Below, in pieces: positions 51,237 through 60,945 of a DNA stretch of 64,000 nucleotides. The stretch is taken from the NCBI GenBank assembly GCA_020161695.1, contig JAIUOO010000004.1, forward strand, positions 1 to 64,000. The letters run 5' to 3'. Made by a program: the position numbers and the translations under genes. The number at the start of each line of letters is the position of its first letter. Positions within the stretch are counted from its first letter, which is position 1. The DNA comes from Pseudomonadota bacterium (GTDB taxonomy: Bacteria > Pseudomonadota > Alphaproteobacteria > Rhizobiales > Phreatobacteraceae). A model generated the notes under the pieces. The model had not been told where the DNA came from. It made no database searches and was given only the letters and a program-made list of their open reading frames with translations.

Positions 51237-52139
51237 ATGGCATTGCAAGGAAACGACAGGCAGCCGCCGCCCTGCGCCGGGCCGGACCGCAAGCCGAGCA
51301 AGCCCGGCTTCGTCATGCCGAAGGGCGCCTGCGACACCCATGTCCACGTCTTCGGCCCGGCGGCGCAGTTTCCATTCAGCCCGGCGCGCAGCTACACGCC
51401 GGAGGACTGCACCTACGAGGATCTCGTCGCGCTGCACGACGTGCTGGGCATCGACCGCGTGGTGATCGTCCATGGCGGCGCGCATGGCACCGACAATGCC
51501 GCGACGCTGGCGGCGCTCGACCGGGCGCCCGCGCGCATGCGCGGCGTCGCGGTCATTCCATCCGGCCTGCCGCGTGCGACGCTGGAGGACATGCATCGGC
51601 GCGGCATGCGCGGCTGCCGCATGTCGACTGTGGTCAGCGGCGGCGCCTCGTTCGACCATCTGACGCGTCTCGCCGACGAGACGCGCGACCTCGGCTGGCA
51701 CCTGGTGCTGCACTTCCATCGCGCCGGTGAACTGCTGGACGTCGAACAGGAACTGGTCGCCTCCGGCCGTCCCTTCGTGCTCGACCATCTCGCGCGCATC
51801 ACGGCGGCCGAGGGGGTGGACTCAAAGCCGTTTCAGGCGGTGCTGCGCCTGCTCGACACGGATCGCGGCTGGGTGAAGCTCGCCAGCCTCTATCGGCTGT
51901 CGTCGGAGCCCTATCCGCACCGGGACATGCTGCCGCTGATCCATCGCGTGGTCGAGCACAGGCCGGACCGCATCCTGTGGGGCAGCAACTGGCCGCATCC
52001 GATCTGCCCCGTGCCGATGCCCAACGACGGCGACCTCGTCGATCTCGTGCCCTCGTGGATTCCCGACGCGGATCACCGCAGGCTCGCTCTGGTGGACAAT
52101 CCCGCGATGCTCTACGGATTCGATCCCGTCGATGGTTGA
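51237..52139 (+). CDS. TIM-barrel amidohydrolase family protein (LigI / 2-pyrone-4,6-dicarboxylate lactonase-like)
   Basis: 300-aa amidohydrolase-superfamily enzyme. 'GACDTHVHVFGPAAQFPFSP' gives the metal/substrate HxH motif, and the family's 'YTPEDCTYEDLVALHDVLGI', 'GWHLVLHFHRAGELLD', 'PFVLDHLARI' and 'RILWGSNWPHPICP' follow. This resembles 2-pyrone-4,6-dicarboxylate lactonase-type hydrolases of aromatic catabolism; lactonase versus amidase activity cannot be distinguished. ATG 51237 is selected over an open frame that runs back into the operator region. The stop overlaps the GntR start (ATGGTTGA), so enzyme and regulator are cotranslated. Confidence 0.88.
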   Translation: MALQGNDRQPPPCAGPDRKPSKPGFVMPKGACDTHVHVFGPAAQFPFSPARSYTPEDCTYEDLVALHDVLGIDRVVIVHGGAHGTDNAATLAALDRAPARMRGVAVIPSGLPRATLEDMHRRGMRGCRMSTVVSGGASFDHLTRLADETRDLGWHLVLHFHRAGELLDVEQELVASGRPFVLDHLARITAAEGVDSKPFQAVLRLLDTDRGWVKLASLYRLSSEPYPHRDMLPLIHRVVEHRPDRILWGSNWPHPICPVPMPNDGDLVDLVPSWIPDADHRRLALVDNPAMLYGFDPVDG

Positions 52140-52839
52140 GAACCATGGCCCGATGAGCCTTCGCGAGACCCCTGCATCGCCGTCCGCGGCCACGCTGTCG
52201 ACGACGCTCGCCGAGCGCCTGCGCAGCGCGATCATGCGCGGCGAACTCGTGCCGGGCTCCAAGCTGGTGCTGGATCGCATCCGCGCGAGCTACGGGGTCA
52301 GCCTCAGCCCGCTGCGCGAGGCGCTGTGGCGGCTGGAGAGCGAGGGGCTCGTTCAGGCCGAGGACCAGCGCGGCTATCGCGTCGCACCGGTCTCCGCCGA
52401 CAATCTGGCGGAGGTCATCCGGCTGCGCGTCGAGCTGGAAGGCATGGCGGCCCGCGAGGCCATCCTGCACGGCGATGCGGCCTGGGAGGGGCGCATCCTC
52501 TCGTCGCTGCATCAGCTGAACCGCTCCCGGCGCGGCCAGCGCTCGCCCGAGGAGCAGGAGGAATGGGAGCAGCGTCATCGCGCCTTCCACGCCGAACTGA
52601 TCTCGGCCTGCCGCATGCCCCTGCTCCAGCAGTTCTGCGAGACGCTCCACGACCAGAGCGACCGCTACCGCCGCATCTTCCTGAAAGACCACGAGCCCGA
52701 CCGCGACGTGCCGGCCGAACACGCCGCCATCGCCGACGCCATGATCGGACGGCGGGCCGACGACGCGGCGCGGATGCTGCGCGACCATATCGAGCGGACC
52801 GGGCGGAACATTCAGGCCGCGCTGCGCGGACCCGGCTGA
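52132..52839 (+). CDS. GntR-family transcriptional regulator, FCD (FadR) subfamily
   Basis: 235-aa regulator. N-terminal winged helix-turn-helix (residues about 18-80) includes 'LAERLRSAIMRGELVPGSKL', 'IRASYGVSLSPLREALWRLE' and 'GLVQAEDQRGYRVAPVS', diagnostic of GntR. The C-terminal FCD ligand-sensing domain has 'RLRVELEGMAAREAILHGD', 'WEQRHRAFHAELISACR' and 'PAEHAAIADAMIGRRADDAA' with metal-ligand Asp/His residues. ATG 52132 overlaps the amidohydrolase stop by 8 nt. Probable target is the double palindrome in the divergent promoter about 1 kb upstream; the effector is unknown. Confidence 0.93.
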   Translation: MVENHGPMSLRETPASPSAATLSTTLAERLRSAIMRGELVPGSKLVLDRIRASYGVSLSPLREALWRLESEGLVQAEDQRGYRVAPVSADNLAEVIRLRVELEGMAAREAILHGDAAWEGRILSSLHQLNRSRRGQRSPEEQEEWEQRHRAFHAELISACRMPLLQQFCETLHDQSDRYRRIFLKDHEPDRDVPAEHAAIADAMIGRRADDAARMLRDHIERTGRNIQAALRGPG

Positions 52840-53080
52840 ACGCGGCCGGCGCCCGCACGACGGATCTGCCGCCTTTCCTTTTGTTGCGTCAGATCGTCCC
52901 TCCTGAGCTCATTGATGCCGCGAAGGCCATGACGGCGACATTTCCGGTAATCCGTTGTGGGGTGTTCTCGATTCGGCAACGCCATATCCTCAAAATTGAA
53001 CTTCCGAGGTCGGACGGTCGGCTGTCACTGTTCGTTCACAAGCATCGCCCGGGAAGGCGGTGGCCAAAGGGGAACACATC

Positions 53081-54280
53081 ATGGATCGTCGCATGCTGCT
53101 CGGCGGGCTGTCCGCCACCGCCCTCGCTCCCGGCTTCGCCTTCGGCCAGGCGACCAATGAAATCCGCATCGGCGCGCCGCTGCCGCTGACCGGCCCGCTG
53201 GCTCCCGAAGGCCGCAAGCAGAAGCGCGGCTACGATCTGTGGGCGGCGCAGGTGACCAAGGATGGCGGCGTCGACGTCGGCGGCCGCAAGCTCCCGGTCC
53301 GCATCATCTATTCCGACTACCAGTCGGCGACGCCGCGCGGCGTGCAGGCCTGCGAGTTCCTGGTCAACCAGGAAAAGGCGCACTTCCTGTTCTCGCCCTT
53401 CGGCTCGGGCGCGGCCAAGGCCGGCTCGGCCATCGCCGAGCGCTACAAGATTCCGATGATCGCGCCGACGGCGTCGTCGGTGGAGGTCTATGACCAGGGC
53501 TTCAAATATCTCTTCGGCACGTTCACGCCGAACTCGACGCTGACCGAGCCGCTCGCCAAGCTGGTCACCGAGAAGGCGCCGGACGTGAAGAAGGTCGCGA
53601 TCTTCTCGCGCAACGACCTGCTGCCGCTGTCGCTCGCCAACGAGATGCGCAAGTCGTCGGCGGCCCGCAATCTCAGCGTCGTCTATGACGAGAAATTCGC
53701 CATCGGCACGCTCGATTTCGCGGCGGCGCTGACCCAGATGCGCGCGGCGGCCCCCGACTGGGTCTTCGTCGGCGGCTACATCAACGACCTCGTTCAGGTG
53801 CGCTCGCAGATGCGCGACCTCGGCATGAAGCCGAAGGTGCTGACGATGATCGCCGGCCCGGCCTACGAGGAATATATCCAGGCGCTCAAGGGTGCCGCCG
53901 AGAACGTCTCCAGCGCCGCGTGGTGGCACCCCTCCGTGCGCTACGAGGGCGAGGACCTGTTCCGCTCGACCGCCAATTATGTCGAGGTCTTCAAGGCGGC
54001 CTATAACGGCGATACGCCCGACTATGCCGAGGCTTCGGCCTCCTCGGCCGGCGCGATCCTGCAGCTCGCCCTGAAGAAGGCCGGCACGCTGGAAGGCCCG
54101 GCGGTGCGCGACGCGCTTGCCTCGCTGAATGTCCGCACCTTCTGGGGTCCGGTCCATTTCGGCGCGACCGGCCAGATCGACAGCCTGACGCCGCCGGTCT
54201 TCCAGATCCAGGAGGGCAAGGCCGTCGTGCTGGTTCCCGACGAGATCAAGCGCGGCGAATTCCGCTTCGGCATCGCCTGA
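53081..54280 (+). CDS. HAAT-type ABC transporter substrate-binding protein (LivK-like), second locus
   Basis: 399-aa periplasmic binding protein, type-I fold. The N-terminus 'MDRRMLLGGLSATALAPGFA' is twin-arginine-like; mature start 'EIRIGAPLPLTGPLAPEGRK' is the LivK/AmiC signature, with 'PMIAPTASSVEVYDQGFKY' and 'VFVGGYINDLVQVRSQMRD' following. ATG 53081 is preceded by AAAGGGG at 8 nt; GTG 53060 is a poorer alternative. It heads a seven-gene operon: binding protein, LivH, LivM, LivG, LivF, aldehyde dehydrogenase, CnbZ-like protein. This order differs from the first Liv locus, where the binding protein is third. Confidence 0.94.
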   Translation: MDRRMLLGGLSATALAPGFAFGQATNEIRIGAPLPLTGPLAPEGRKQKRGYDLWAAQVTKDGGVDVGGRKLPVRIIYSDYQSATPRGVQACEFLVNQEKAHFLFSPFGSGAAKAGSAIAERYKIPMIAPTASSVEVYDQGFKYLFGTFTPNSTLTEPLAKLVTEKAPDVKKVAIFSRNDLLPLSLANEMRKSSAARNLSVVYDEKFAIGTLDFAAALTQMRAAAPDWVFVGGYINDLVQVRSQMRDLGMKPKVLTMIAGPAYEEYIQALKGAAENVSSAAWWHPSVRYEGEDLFRSTANYVEVFKAAYNGDTPDYAEASASSAGAILQLALKKAGTLEGPAVRDALASLNVRTFWGPVHFGATGQIDSLTPPVFQIQEGKAVVLVPDEIKRGEFRFGIA

Positions 54281-54292
54281 CGACCTGATCCG

Positions 54293-55165
54293 ATGAGCGC
54301 CTCTCTCCTAGCGCAGGTCCTTGCCAACGGACTCCTGCTCGGCGGCCTTTATGCCGCCGTTGCAGCGGGATTCTCGCTGGTCTGGGGCGTGCTGAATGTC
54401 GTGAACATGCTGCACGGCTCCGCCATCGTTCTCGGCTCCTACGCCGCCTGGTTCGCCTCGGCCCGGTTCGGGGTCAACCCGTTCCTGTCGGCCATCGTCG
54501 TAGGCCCCGCCATTGGCCTCCTTGGCTGGGCGGTGCAGCGCTTCGTGATCCAGCGTGTCATCACCGCGCCGGTGCTGATCACGCTGGTGCTGACCTTCGC
54601 GCTCGACCTGATCCTCAACAACGGCATGATCAACGCCTTCTCCGCCGACTACCGCAAGGTGCCGCCGGTGACGGGCGCCATTCTCACATTCGGCCCCATC
54701 GGCCTGCCGCTGGACCGCGTTCTCGCGGCCGTGGCCGGCGTCGTGGTGACGCTCGCCGTCCATGCCTACCTCAACAATTCACGCCTCGGCCGCGCCATCG
54801 TCGCCGTCCGCATGGACCGCGAAACCTCGATGCTGATGGGCGTGAAGGTCGAGCACATCTACGCCGTCACCTTCGGCCTCGGCCTCGCGCTTGCCGGCAT
54901 TGCCGGCTGCCTGATGGCGGTGGTCTTCCCGATCTCGCCGCTGAACAGCTCCGGCTATCTCGGCATCGCCTTCGTCGCCTGCGTGCTGGGCGGCCTCGGC
55001 AGCATCGTCGGCGCCATTGTCGGCGGCATCGTCCTCGGCGTGGTGGAGAGCTTCGGCGCCATCTTCGTCGGCCCGGAATACAGCGTCACGGTCGCGGCCG
55101 TGCTGCTCATCGCCATGCTGCTGCTGCGCCCGCAAGGGTTGCTCGGCCGCGCCGGCTACGAGTGA
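54293..55165 (+). CDS. HAAT-type ABC transporter permease, LivH-like, second locus
   Basis: 290-aa membrane subunit. 'LANGLLLGGLYAAVAAGFSL', 'VWGVLNVVNMLHGSAIVLGS', 'LVLTFALDLILNNGMINAF' and 'GGLGSIVGAIVGGIVLGVVE' are the LivH landmarks. It begins 12 bp after the binding-protein stop and is followed by the LivM-like gene after 7 bp. Paralogous to the first-locus LivH but clearly divergent in sequence, so the two importers probably differ in ligand. Confidence 0.94.
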   Translation: MSASLLAQVLANGLLLGGLYAAVAAGFSLVWGVLNVVNMLHGSAIVLGSYAAWFASARFGVNPFLSAIVVGPAIGLLGWAVQRFVIQRVITAPVLITLVLTFALDLILNNGMINAFSADYRKVPPVTGAILTFGPIGLPLDRVLAAVAGVVVTLAVHAYLNNSRLGRAIVAVRMDRETSMLMGVKVEHIYAVTFGLGLALAGIAGCLMAVVFPISPLNSSGYLGIAFVACVLGGLGSIVGAIVGGIVLGVVESFGAIFVGPEYSVTVAAVLLIAMLLLRPQGLLGRAGYE

Positions 55166-55172
55166 GCGCGCC

Positions 55173-56116
55173 ATGAAGACTCTGTCCTCCTCGCCCTGGA
55201 TCGGCCCCGTCCTCGCCCTCGCCGGCGGCGCCATCCTCGCCTTCGGCCTGCCGGTCCTCGTCGGCGACCAGGCCTATCTCCTCAGGCTTGCAACCCAGCT
55301 TGCCCTGCTCGTCACGCTCGCCATCGCGTGGAACCTCGTCGGCGGCTTCACCGGCTATCCGTCCTTCGCGACGGCGGCGTTCTTCGGCCTCGGCGCCTAT
55401 GCCATCGCGGTGGCGCAGCAGGCCGGCTGGCCGGCCTGGAGCGGCTTCCTGCTGGCGGCAGTGTTGTCGGCGCTGCTCGCGGCGCCGTTCGGCTTCGCCA
55501 TCCTCAGGCTGCGCGGTCACTATTTCGCGATTGCCAGCCTGATGCTGGTGACGATCCTGAAGGAGGTCACGACCGGCTGGTCCGACCTCACCGGCGGCGG
55601 CATGGGCATCAACCTGCCGGGAGCCGGCGGCAACCCCACGGCCATCGCGACGGTCGCGCTGGAGACCATGGTGATCCTCGCCGCCGCCGCGCTGGCACTG
55701 TCGATGATCGTCGCCAAGGGCCGGCTCGGCTTCGGCCTCGCCTGCATCCGCATGAACGAGACGGCCGCCATGGGCGCCGGCATCGACGCGCCGCGCCTGA
55801 AGACCATCGCCTTCACCCTGTCGGCGGCGATCTGCGGCCTTGCCGGCGCGACCTATGCCCGCTGGATCGGCTATATCGACCCCTCCGACGTCTATGACGT
55901 GATGTGGTCGGTGCGGCCGATCATCGCTGCGCTGATCGGCGGCGTCGGCACGGTGTTCGGCCCGGTCGTCGGCTCGATTGTCTACATAGCCTTCGAAGAG
56001 CTGATGTGGCGCAACCTCCTGACTTTCGGCACCGGTGCGCTCGGCGTGCTGATCGCGCTGCTGGTGCTGCTGCTGCCGGCCGGCATCATCCCCGGCATCC
56101 TGCGCAGGAGGGCGTC

Positions 56117-56120
<4 letters not shown>
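55173..56120 (+). CDS. HAAT-type ABC transporter permease, LivM-like, second locus
   Basis: 315-aa membrane subunit. 'LALLVTLAIAWNLVGGFTGY', 'PSFATAAFFGLGAYAIAVAQ', 'LRLRGHYFAIASLMLVTILK' and 'GGVGTVFGPVVGSIVYIAFE' are characteristic. The typical LivM 'GYGGxxSFGHAA' is here 'GFTGYPSFATAAFFGLG', a known variant. ATG 55173 is taken over an open extension inside the LivH gene. The stop overlaps the LivG-like start (ATGA). Confidence 0.94.
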
Positions 56121-56868
<748 letters not shown>

Positions 56869-56872
<4 letters not shown>

Positions 56873-57585
56873 CCGGCCTGACCATCAACGGCGTCACGGC
56901 CGGCTACGGCGACGTGACCGTGCTGCAAGACGTCTCCTTCAACGTCGCAGCACCCGGCATCACCGCCGTCATCGGCTCGAACGGCGCCGGCAAGACGACG
57001 CTGCTGAGGGCGCTGTCCGGCCTCATCCGGCCGAATGCCGGGCGCATCGCGCTGGGCGGCGCTGAACTGGCGGGACAGGCGCCGGACGCCTTCGTCGCCA
57101 CCGGCATCGCCCATGTGCCGGAAGGCCGCCGCCTGTTCGCGGGCATGACGGTGGAAGACAATCTGATGATGGGCGCCTTCTCGCGCCGCCTGCCGGCCTC
57201 GGCGCTGCGCGAGGAACTGGACGCGGTCTATGCGCTGTTTCCGCGCCTTGCGGAGCGGCGCAAGCAGGACGCCGTCTCCATGTCCGGCGGCGAGCAGCAG
57301 ATGTGCGCCATCGGCCGCGGGCTGATGGCGAAGCCGAAGGTGATGCTGATCGATGAACTGTCGCTCGGCCTTGCCCCGGTCGCGGTCGATGTCCTCGTCG
57401 ACGCGCTGACGCGCCTAGCCGCCGACGGCCTCGGCCTGCTCGTCGTCGAGCAGGACGTCGCCGTCGCCTTCGACCTTGCCAGCCAGATCGTGGTGCTCGA
57501 CCGCGGGCGCGTCACGCGCACCGGGCCGAGCGCATCGGTGGCCGCCGACCCGGCCGTGCGCGCCGCCTATCTCGGCGAAGCCTGA
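56869..57585 (+). CDS. HAAT-type ABC transporter ATP-binding protein, LivF-like, second locus
   Basis: 238-aa ATPase. Walker A '[20 protein letters not shown]', 'VPEGRRLFAGMTVEDNLMMG' (LivF-specific), signature 'MSGGEQQMCAIGRGLMAKP', Walker B 'VMLIDELSLGLAPV' and 'LLVVEQDVAVAFDLASQIVV'. It completes the importer and is followed 17 bp later by an aldehyde dehydrogenase gene on the same strand, linking uptake to catabolism. Confidence 0.94.
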
Positions 57586-57602
57586 TCTCCATCGAGACCG
57601 TC

Positions 57603-59066
57603 ATGACTCAGACCACCATCGAGACCATCCGCTCGCCCTATGACGGCTCGCCTGTCGGCGAGATGCCCGTCGCCGATGCGGCCGCCGTCGAGGCCGCCAT
57701 CGTCGCGGCGGAGCGCGGCTATCAGGTCATGCGCAAGCTGCCGCGCTTTGCCCGCGCCGACATTCTTGCTCGCGCCGCCGATATCCTGCGGAAGCGGCGC
57801 GACGAGGTCGTCCGCACCATCGCGGCCGAGGCCGGCAAGCCGCTCTACGATGCGCGGGGCGAGGTCGCGCGCTCGCTGTTCAACCTGACCAATGCTGCGG
57901 CTGAAGCCCGTCGGTTCGGCGGCCATGAAGTGCCGCTCGACATGGATGCGGGCGTCTTCGAGTACCAGACGACCACGGCGAGCGGCGCGAAGCTCGACCT
58001 GTCCAGGGCAGATCCGGACCAGCTCGCGGCGATCCGCCGCCGCGTCGGCATCGCCCGGCGCTTTCCCATCGGCCCGATCCTCGCCATCGCGCCGTTCAAC
58101 TTCCCGCTGAACCTCGTGCTGCACAAGGTCGCCCCGGCGCTCGCCGTCGGCAATTCGGTGGTGCTGAAGCCGGCCCCGCAGACCCCGCTGACCTCGGTCC
58201 TCCTCGCGGAGATCCTCGCCGAGGCCGGCCTGCCGGAGGGCGCGCTGTCGGTGGTCCACTGCCCGGTGCCGCTGGCCGAGGCCATGGTGCGCGACGACCG
58301 CTTCGCCATGGTGACGTTCACCGGCTCGGCCAAGGTCGGCTGGCACATCAAGGCCATTGCCGGGCGCAAGAAGGTGGCGCTCGAACTCGGCGGCAACGGC
58401 GCGGTGGTGGTCTGTGCCGATGCCGATCTCGACCTCGCGGCGACGCGCTGCGTGCGCGGCGGCGTGGTCTATGGCGGCCAGTACTGCATCGGCGTGCAGC
58501 GCATCCTGGTCGAGCGGCCGGTGTACCAGACCTTTCTCGACAAGCTGCTCGACAAGGTTCGCGCCTGCCGCGTCGGTAATCCCATGGAGGAAGGCGTCGA
58601 TGTCGGCCCGGTCATCGACGAGGGCTCGGCCAAGCGCATCGAGAGCTGGATCAATGAGGCCAAGGCCGGCGGTGCCAGGGCCGAGATCGGAGGCGACCGC
58701 GACCGCGCGGTGATCCAGCCCTGCGTGCTCACGGGCACGCGCGCGGGCATGAAGGTCGAGGACGAGGAGATCTTCGGGCCCGTGCTGACGGTCAACCCGT
58801 TCGACACGTTCGAGGAAGCGGTCACCCGGGCCAACGACAGCAAGTACGGCCTTCAGGGCGGCATCTTCACCCGCGACGTGACGCGCGCCTTCCGGGCGAT
58901 CGAGGACTGGGATGTCGGCGGCCTGATGGTCAACGACGTGCCGATCTATCGCCTCGACAACATGCCGTTCGGCGGCTGGAAGGAGTCGGGCCTCGGGCGG
59001 GAGGGAACCCTCTACGCCATGGAAGACATGACCGACATCAAGCACCTCGTGATCAACTACGCCTGA
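57603..59066 (+). CDS. NAD(P)-dependent aldehyde dehydrogenase
   Basis: 487-aa ALDH-superfamily enzyme. Cofactor-binding 'ILAIAPFNFPLNLVLHKVAP' and 'VVLKPAPQTPLTSVLL', the Rossmann 'TFTGSAKVGWHIKAIAG', the general-base Glu in 'VALELGGNGAVVV' and the catalytic Cys in 'YGGQYCIGVQR' are all present, then 'EEIFGPVLTVNPFDTF' and 'PFGGWKESGLGREG'. An extra segment of about 25 residues around 125-150 ('YQTTTASGAKLDLSRADP') precedes the core. It follows the transporter by 17 bp and is followed by a CnbZ-like protein gene. If the cluster handles aminomuconate semialdehyde, this would be the dehydrogenase; that is inference. Confidence 0.93.
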   Translation: MTQTTIETIRSPYDGSPVGEMPVADAAAVEAAIVAAERGYQVMRKLPRFARADILARAADILRKRRDEVVRTIAAEAGKPLYDARGEVARSLFNLTNAAAEARRFGGHEVPLDMDAGVFEYQTTTASGAKLDLSRADPDQLAAIRRRVGIARRFPIGPILAIAPFNFPLNLVLHKVAPALAVGNSVVLKPAPQTPLTSVLLAEILAEAGLPEGALSVVHCPVPLAEAMVRDDRFAMVTFTGSAKVGWHIKAIAGRKKVALELGGNGAVVVCADADLDLAATRCVRGGVVYGGQYCIGVQRILVERPVYQTFLDKLLDKVRACRVGNPMEEGVDVGPVIDEGSAKRIESWINEAKAGGARAEIGGDRDRAVIQPCVLTGTRAGMKVEDEEIFGPVLTVNPFDTFEEAVTRANDSKYGLQGGIFTRDVTRAFRAIEDWDVGGLMVNDVPIYRLDNMPFGGWKESGLGREGTLYAMEDMTDIKHLVINYA

Positions 59067-59120
59067 CGCAGGGCAGGCGGTTTCCACCATCGTTCCGACT
59101 TCTCAAGGAAGGGCCATCCC

Positions 59121-59870
59121 ATGGCTGACGTCATCGATTTCGCCGCCGGCGGCTACCGGTTCATCAAGGGCGTGTCGCAATATTCCGCCGGCGTCGCCGC
59201 GCAGCCGGGCTACCGGCTGGAGCGCGTGCGCTTCGCCGAGCCCGTGCCGCTGGCGGAGGGCTTCGCCCGCATCGCCGAGGTGATCAAGGCGGCCGGCCGG
59301 CCGCTCACGGCCTTTGCCGCCTGCGAACTGCGCTCGCCGGCGCCGTTCACCGAGGAAGGCTTCATCGCCTTCAACGCCATCTACATCGAGACGCTGAAGC
59401 AGTGGGGCCTGTTCGAGGGCGGCCTCAATCCGGTGGCCCGCAGCAATGTCTGTCCGGAGATCGCGCCGCCGCCGGTGCCGAGCTTCCACGCCTTCGCGTT
59501 CACGGTCGAGGATGCTGGCGCGGCCCCGTCCTTCGTGGTCGCCGGCTCGGGCGAGGCGCCCGAAGGCCATGCGAAGTATCAGGACCACATCGTCAATCGC
59601 GGCGACCTGTCGACCGAGGGCCTGCGCGGCAAGGCGCGTTTCGTGCTGGCGGAGATGGAGCGGCGCGCGGGCCTGCTCGGCTTCGGCTGGAAGGACACGA
59701 CGGCGGTGCAGCTCTACACGGTCCATGACGTGCATCCCTTCCTTGCGGAGGAGATCGTCCGTCGCGGGGCGGCGCGCGGCGGCCTCACCTGGCACTTCAA
59801 CCGTCCGCCGGTGCAGGAGCTCGAATATGAGATGGACTGCCGCGGGATCCCGGTCGAGCGGGTGATCTGA
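59121..59870 (+). CDS. CnbZ-like 2-aminomuconate/2-amino-5-chloromuconate deaminase family protein
   Basis: 249-aa protein starting 'VIDFAAGGYRFIKGVSQYSA' and containing 'RPLTAFAACELRSPAPFTEE', 'GFIAFNAIYIETLKQWGLFE', 'NPVARSNVCPEIAPPPVPSF' and 'WHFNRPPVQELEYEMDCRG'. I recognise this pattern as the family annotated as 2-amino-5-chloromuconate deaminase CnbZ, an enigmatic deaminase of amino-aromatic degradation. It follows the aldehyde dehydrogenase by 54 bp and ends 6 bp from the convergent LysR gene. An ALDH followed by a deaminase fits the order of steps in the 2-aminomuconate pathway. The deaminase assignment is by family name, not proven activity. Confidence 0.75.
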   Translation: MADVIDFAAGGYRFIKGVSQYSAGVAAQPGYRLERVRFAEPVPLAEGFARIAEVIKAAGRPLTAFAACELRSPAPFTEEGFIAFNAIYIETLKQWGLFEGGLNPVARSNVCPEIAPPPVPSFHAFAFTVEDAGAAPSFVVAGSGEAPEGHAKYQDHIVNRGDLSTEGLRGKARFVLAEMERRAGLLGFGWKDTTAVQLYTVHDVHPFLAEEIVRRGAARGGLTWHFNRPPVQELEYEMDCRGIPVERVI

Positions 59871-59876
59871 CGCCGC

Positions 59877-60782
59877 TCACGCGGCTGCGGCACGGGCCTC
59901 GGCGACCTTGCGCAGGTCGCCGAGAAAGGCCGAGACCGCCACCGGCAGGCGGCGGCCGCCGAGCACCATGACGTCGATGGAGGCGGAGCGCAGTTGCGGC
60001 TCCGTCAGGCTGATCGCGGCGAGTTCGCCCGCCGCGATCTCCTGCTTGCACGACAACCTAGTGATGAGGGCGACGCCCAGCCCCGCGCGCGCGAAGGCGC
60101 GCAAGCCGTCGATGCTGTTGGTGACCAGCGCCGGGTTCATCGTCAGGCGCTCGATGCGGCAGCATTCCTCGACCAGCGCGCGGATGCCGAACGAGGTGAT
60201 CGGCAGGGCGACCGGATAGCGGAACACGTCGCGCAGCGAGACATTCTGCGGGACCGTCAGCGGATGGCCCGGCAGGCAGATGGCGCGGACGTCGTCGTCC
60301 AGCTGGAACAGGAAATCCACCTGCGGGTCGGGGCGGGCGTTGAAGGCGATGCCGATATCGGCATCGCCGTTGCGGACGGCGGCGACGACATCGGCCGTGC
60401 CCATCACCAGAAGCTCGAACGAAATGTCCGGGTGGACCGCCCTGAACGTCGCGATCGCCTCCAGAAGGTAGTTCGATACGATCCCCTCGACCACGACCAG
60501 CTTGACGGCGCCGCGTTCGAGGCCGCGCAGGGCGGCAAGTTCCGAGCGGGCGCGCTCGGCATCCATCATCACCAGCTGGGCGTGCAGGGCATAGATTTCG
60601 CCGGCCTCGGTCAGCCGCATGCCCCGGGTGTGACGCTCGAACAGCGGCATGCCGACCTGATGTTCGAGCTGCTGGATCTGGCGGCTGAGCGCGGAGGGGG
60701 CAACGCGCAGCCGGTCCGATGCGCCCCGGATCGAGCCGGCCCGGACCACCTCGTGGAAATATCGCAGCTGCGTGAAATCCAC
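59877..60782 (-). CDS. LysR-family transcriptional regulator
   Basis: 301-aa regulator. N-terminal winged HTH 'FTQLRYFHEVVRAGSIRGAS', 'RLRVAPSALSRQIQQLEHQV' and 'MPLFERHTRGMRLTEAGEI' (residues about 2-65) then a LysR substrate-binding domain ('LVVVEGIVSNYLLEAIATFR', 'GDADIGIAFN', 'ITSFGIRALVEE'). GTG 60782 is chosen; upstream in-frame codons are Arg-rich noncoding. Convergent with the CnbZ-like gene, 6 bp apart, and on the same strand as the upstream amidohydrolase gene (163 bp gap). It could regulate either neighbour. Confidence 0.92.
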   Translation of the reverse strand: MDFTQLRYFHEVVRAGSIRGASDRLRVAPSALSRQIQQLEHQVGMPLFERHTRGMRLTEAGEIYALHAQLVMMDAERARSELAALRGLERGAVKLVVVEGIVSNYLLEAIATFRAVHPDISFELLVMGTADVVAAVRNGDADIGIAFNARPDPQVDFLFQLDDDVRAICLPGHPLTVPQNVSLRDVFRYPVALPITSFGIRALVEECCRIERLTMNPALVTNSIDGLRAFARAGLGVALITRLSCKQEIAAGELAAISLTEPQLRSASIDVMVLGGRRLPVAVSAFLGDLRKVAEARAAAA

Positions 60783-60945
60783 TGACCGCCGGCCTTTCTC
60801 TTCGATGCCGGCCAGCCTCCCCGGATTGCTGGCCGCAGGCAACCCACAGGACCGAATGGCTATCGCCCGGTCACGGCGCTGCGTGCGGTTTCGAGCGGGT
60901 TCCTGCGGCAGGCGCCGCTGCTTCACCGAAGGACCGCTGCCCCGT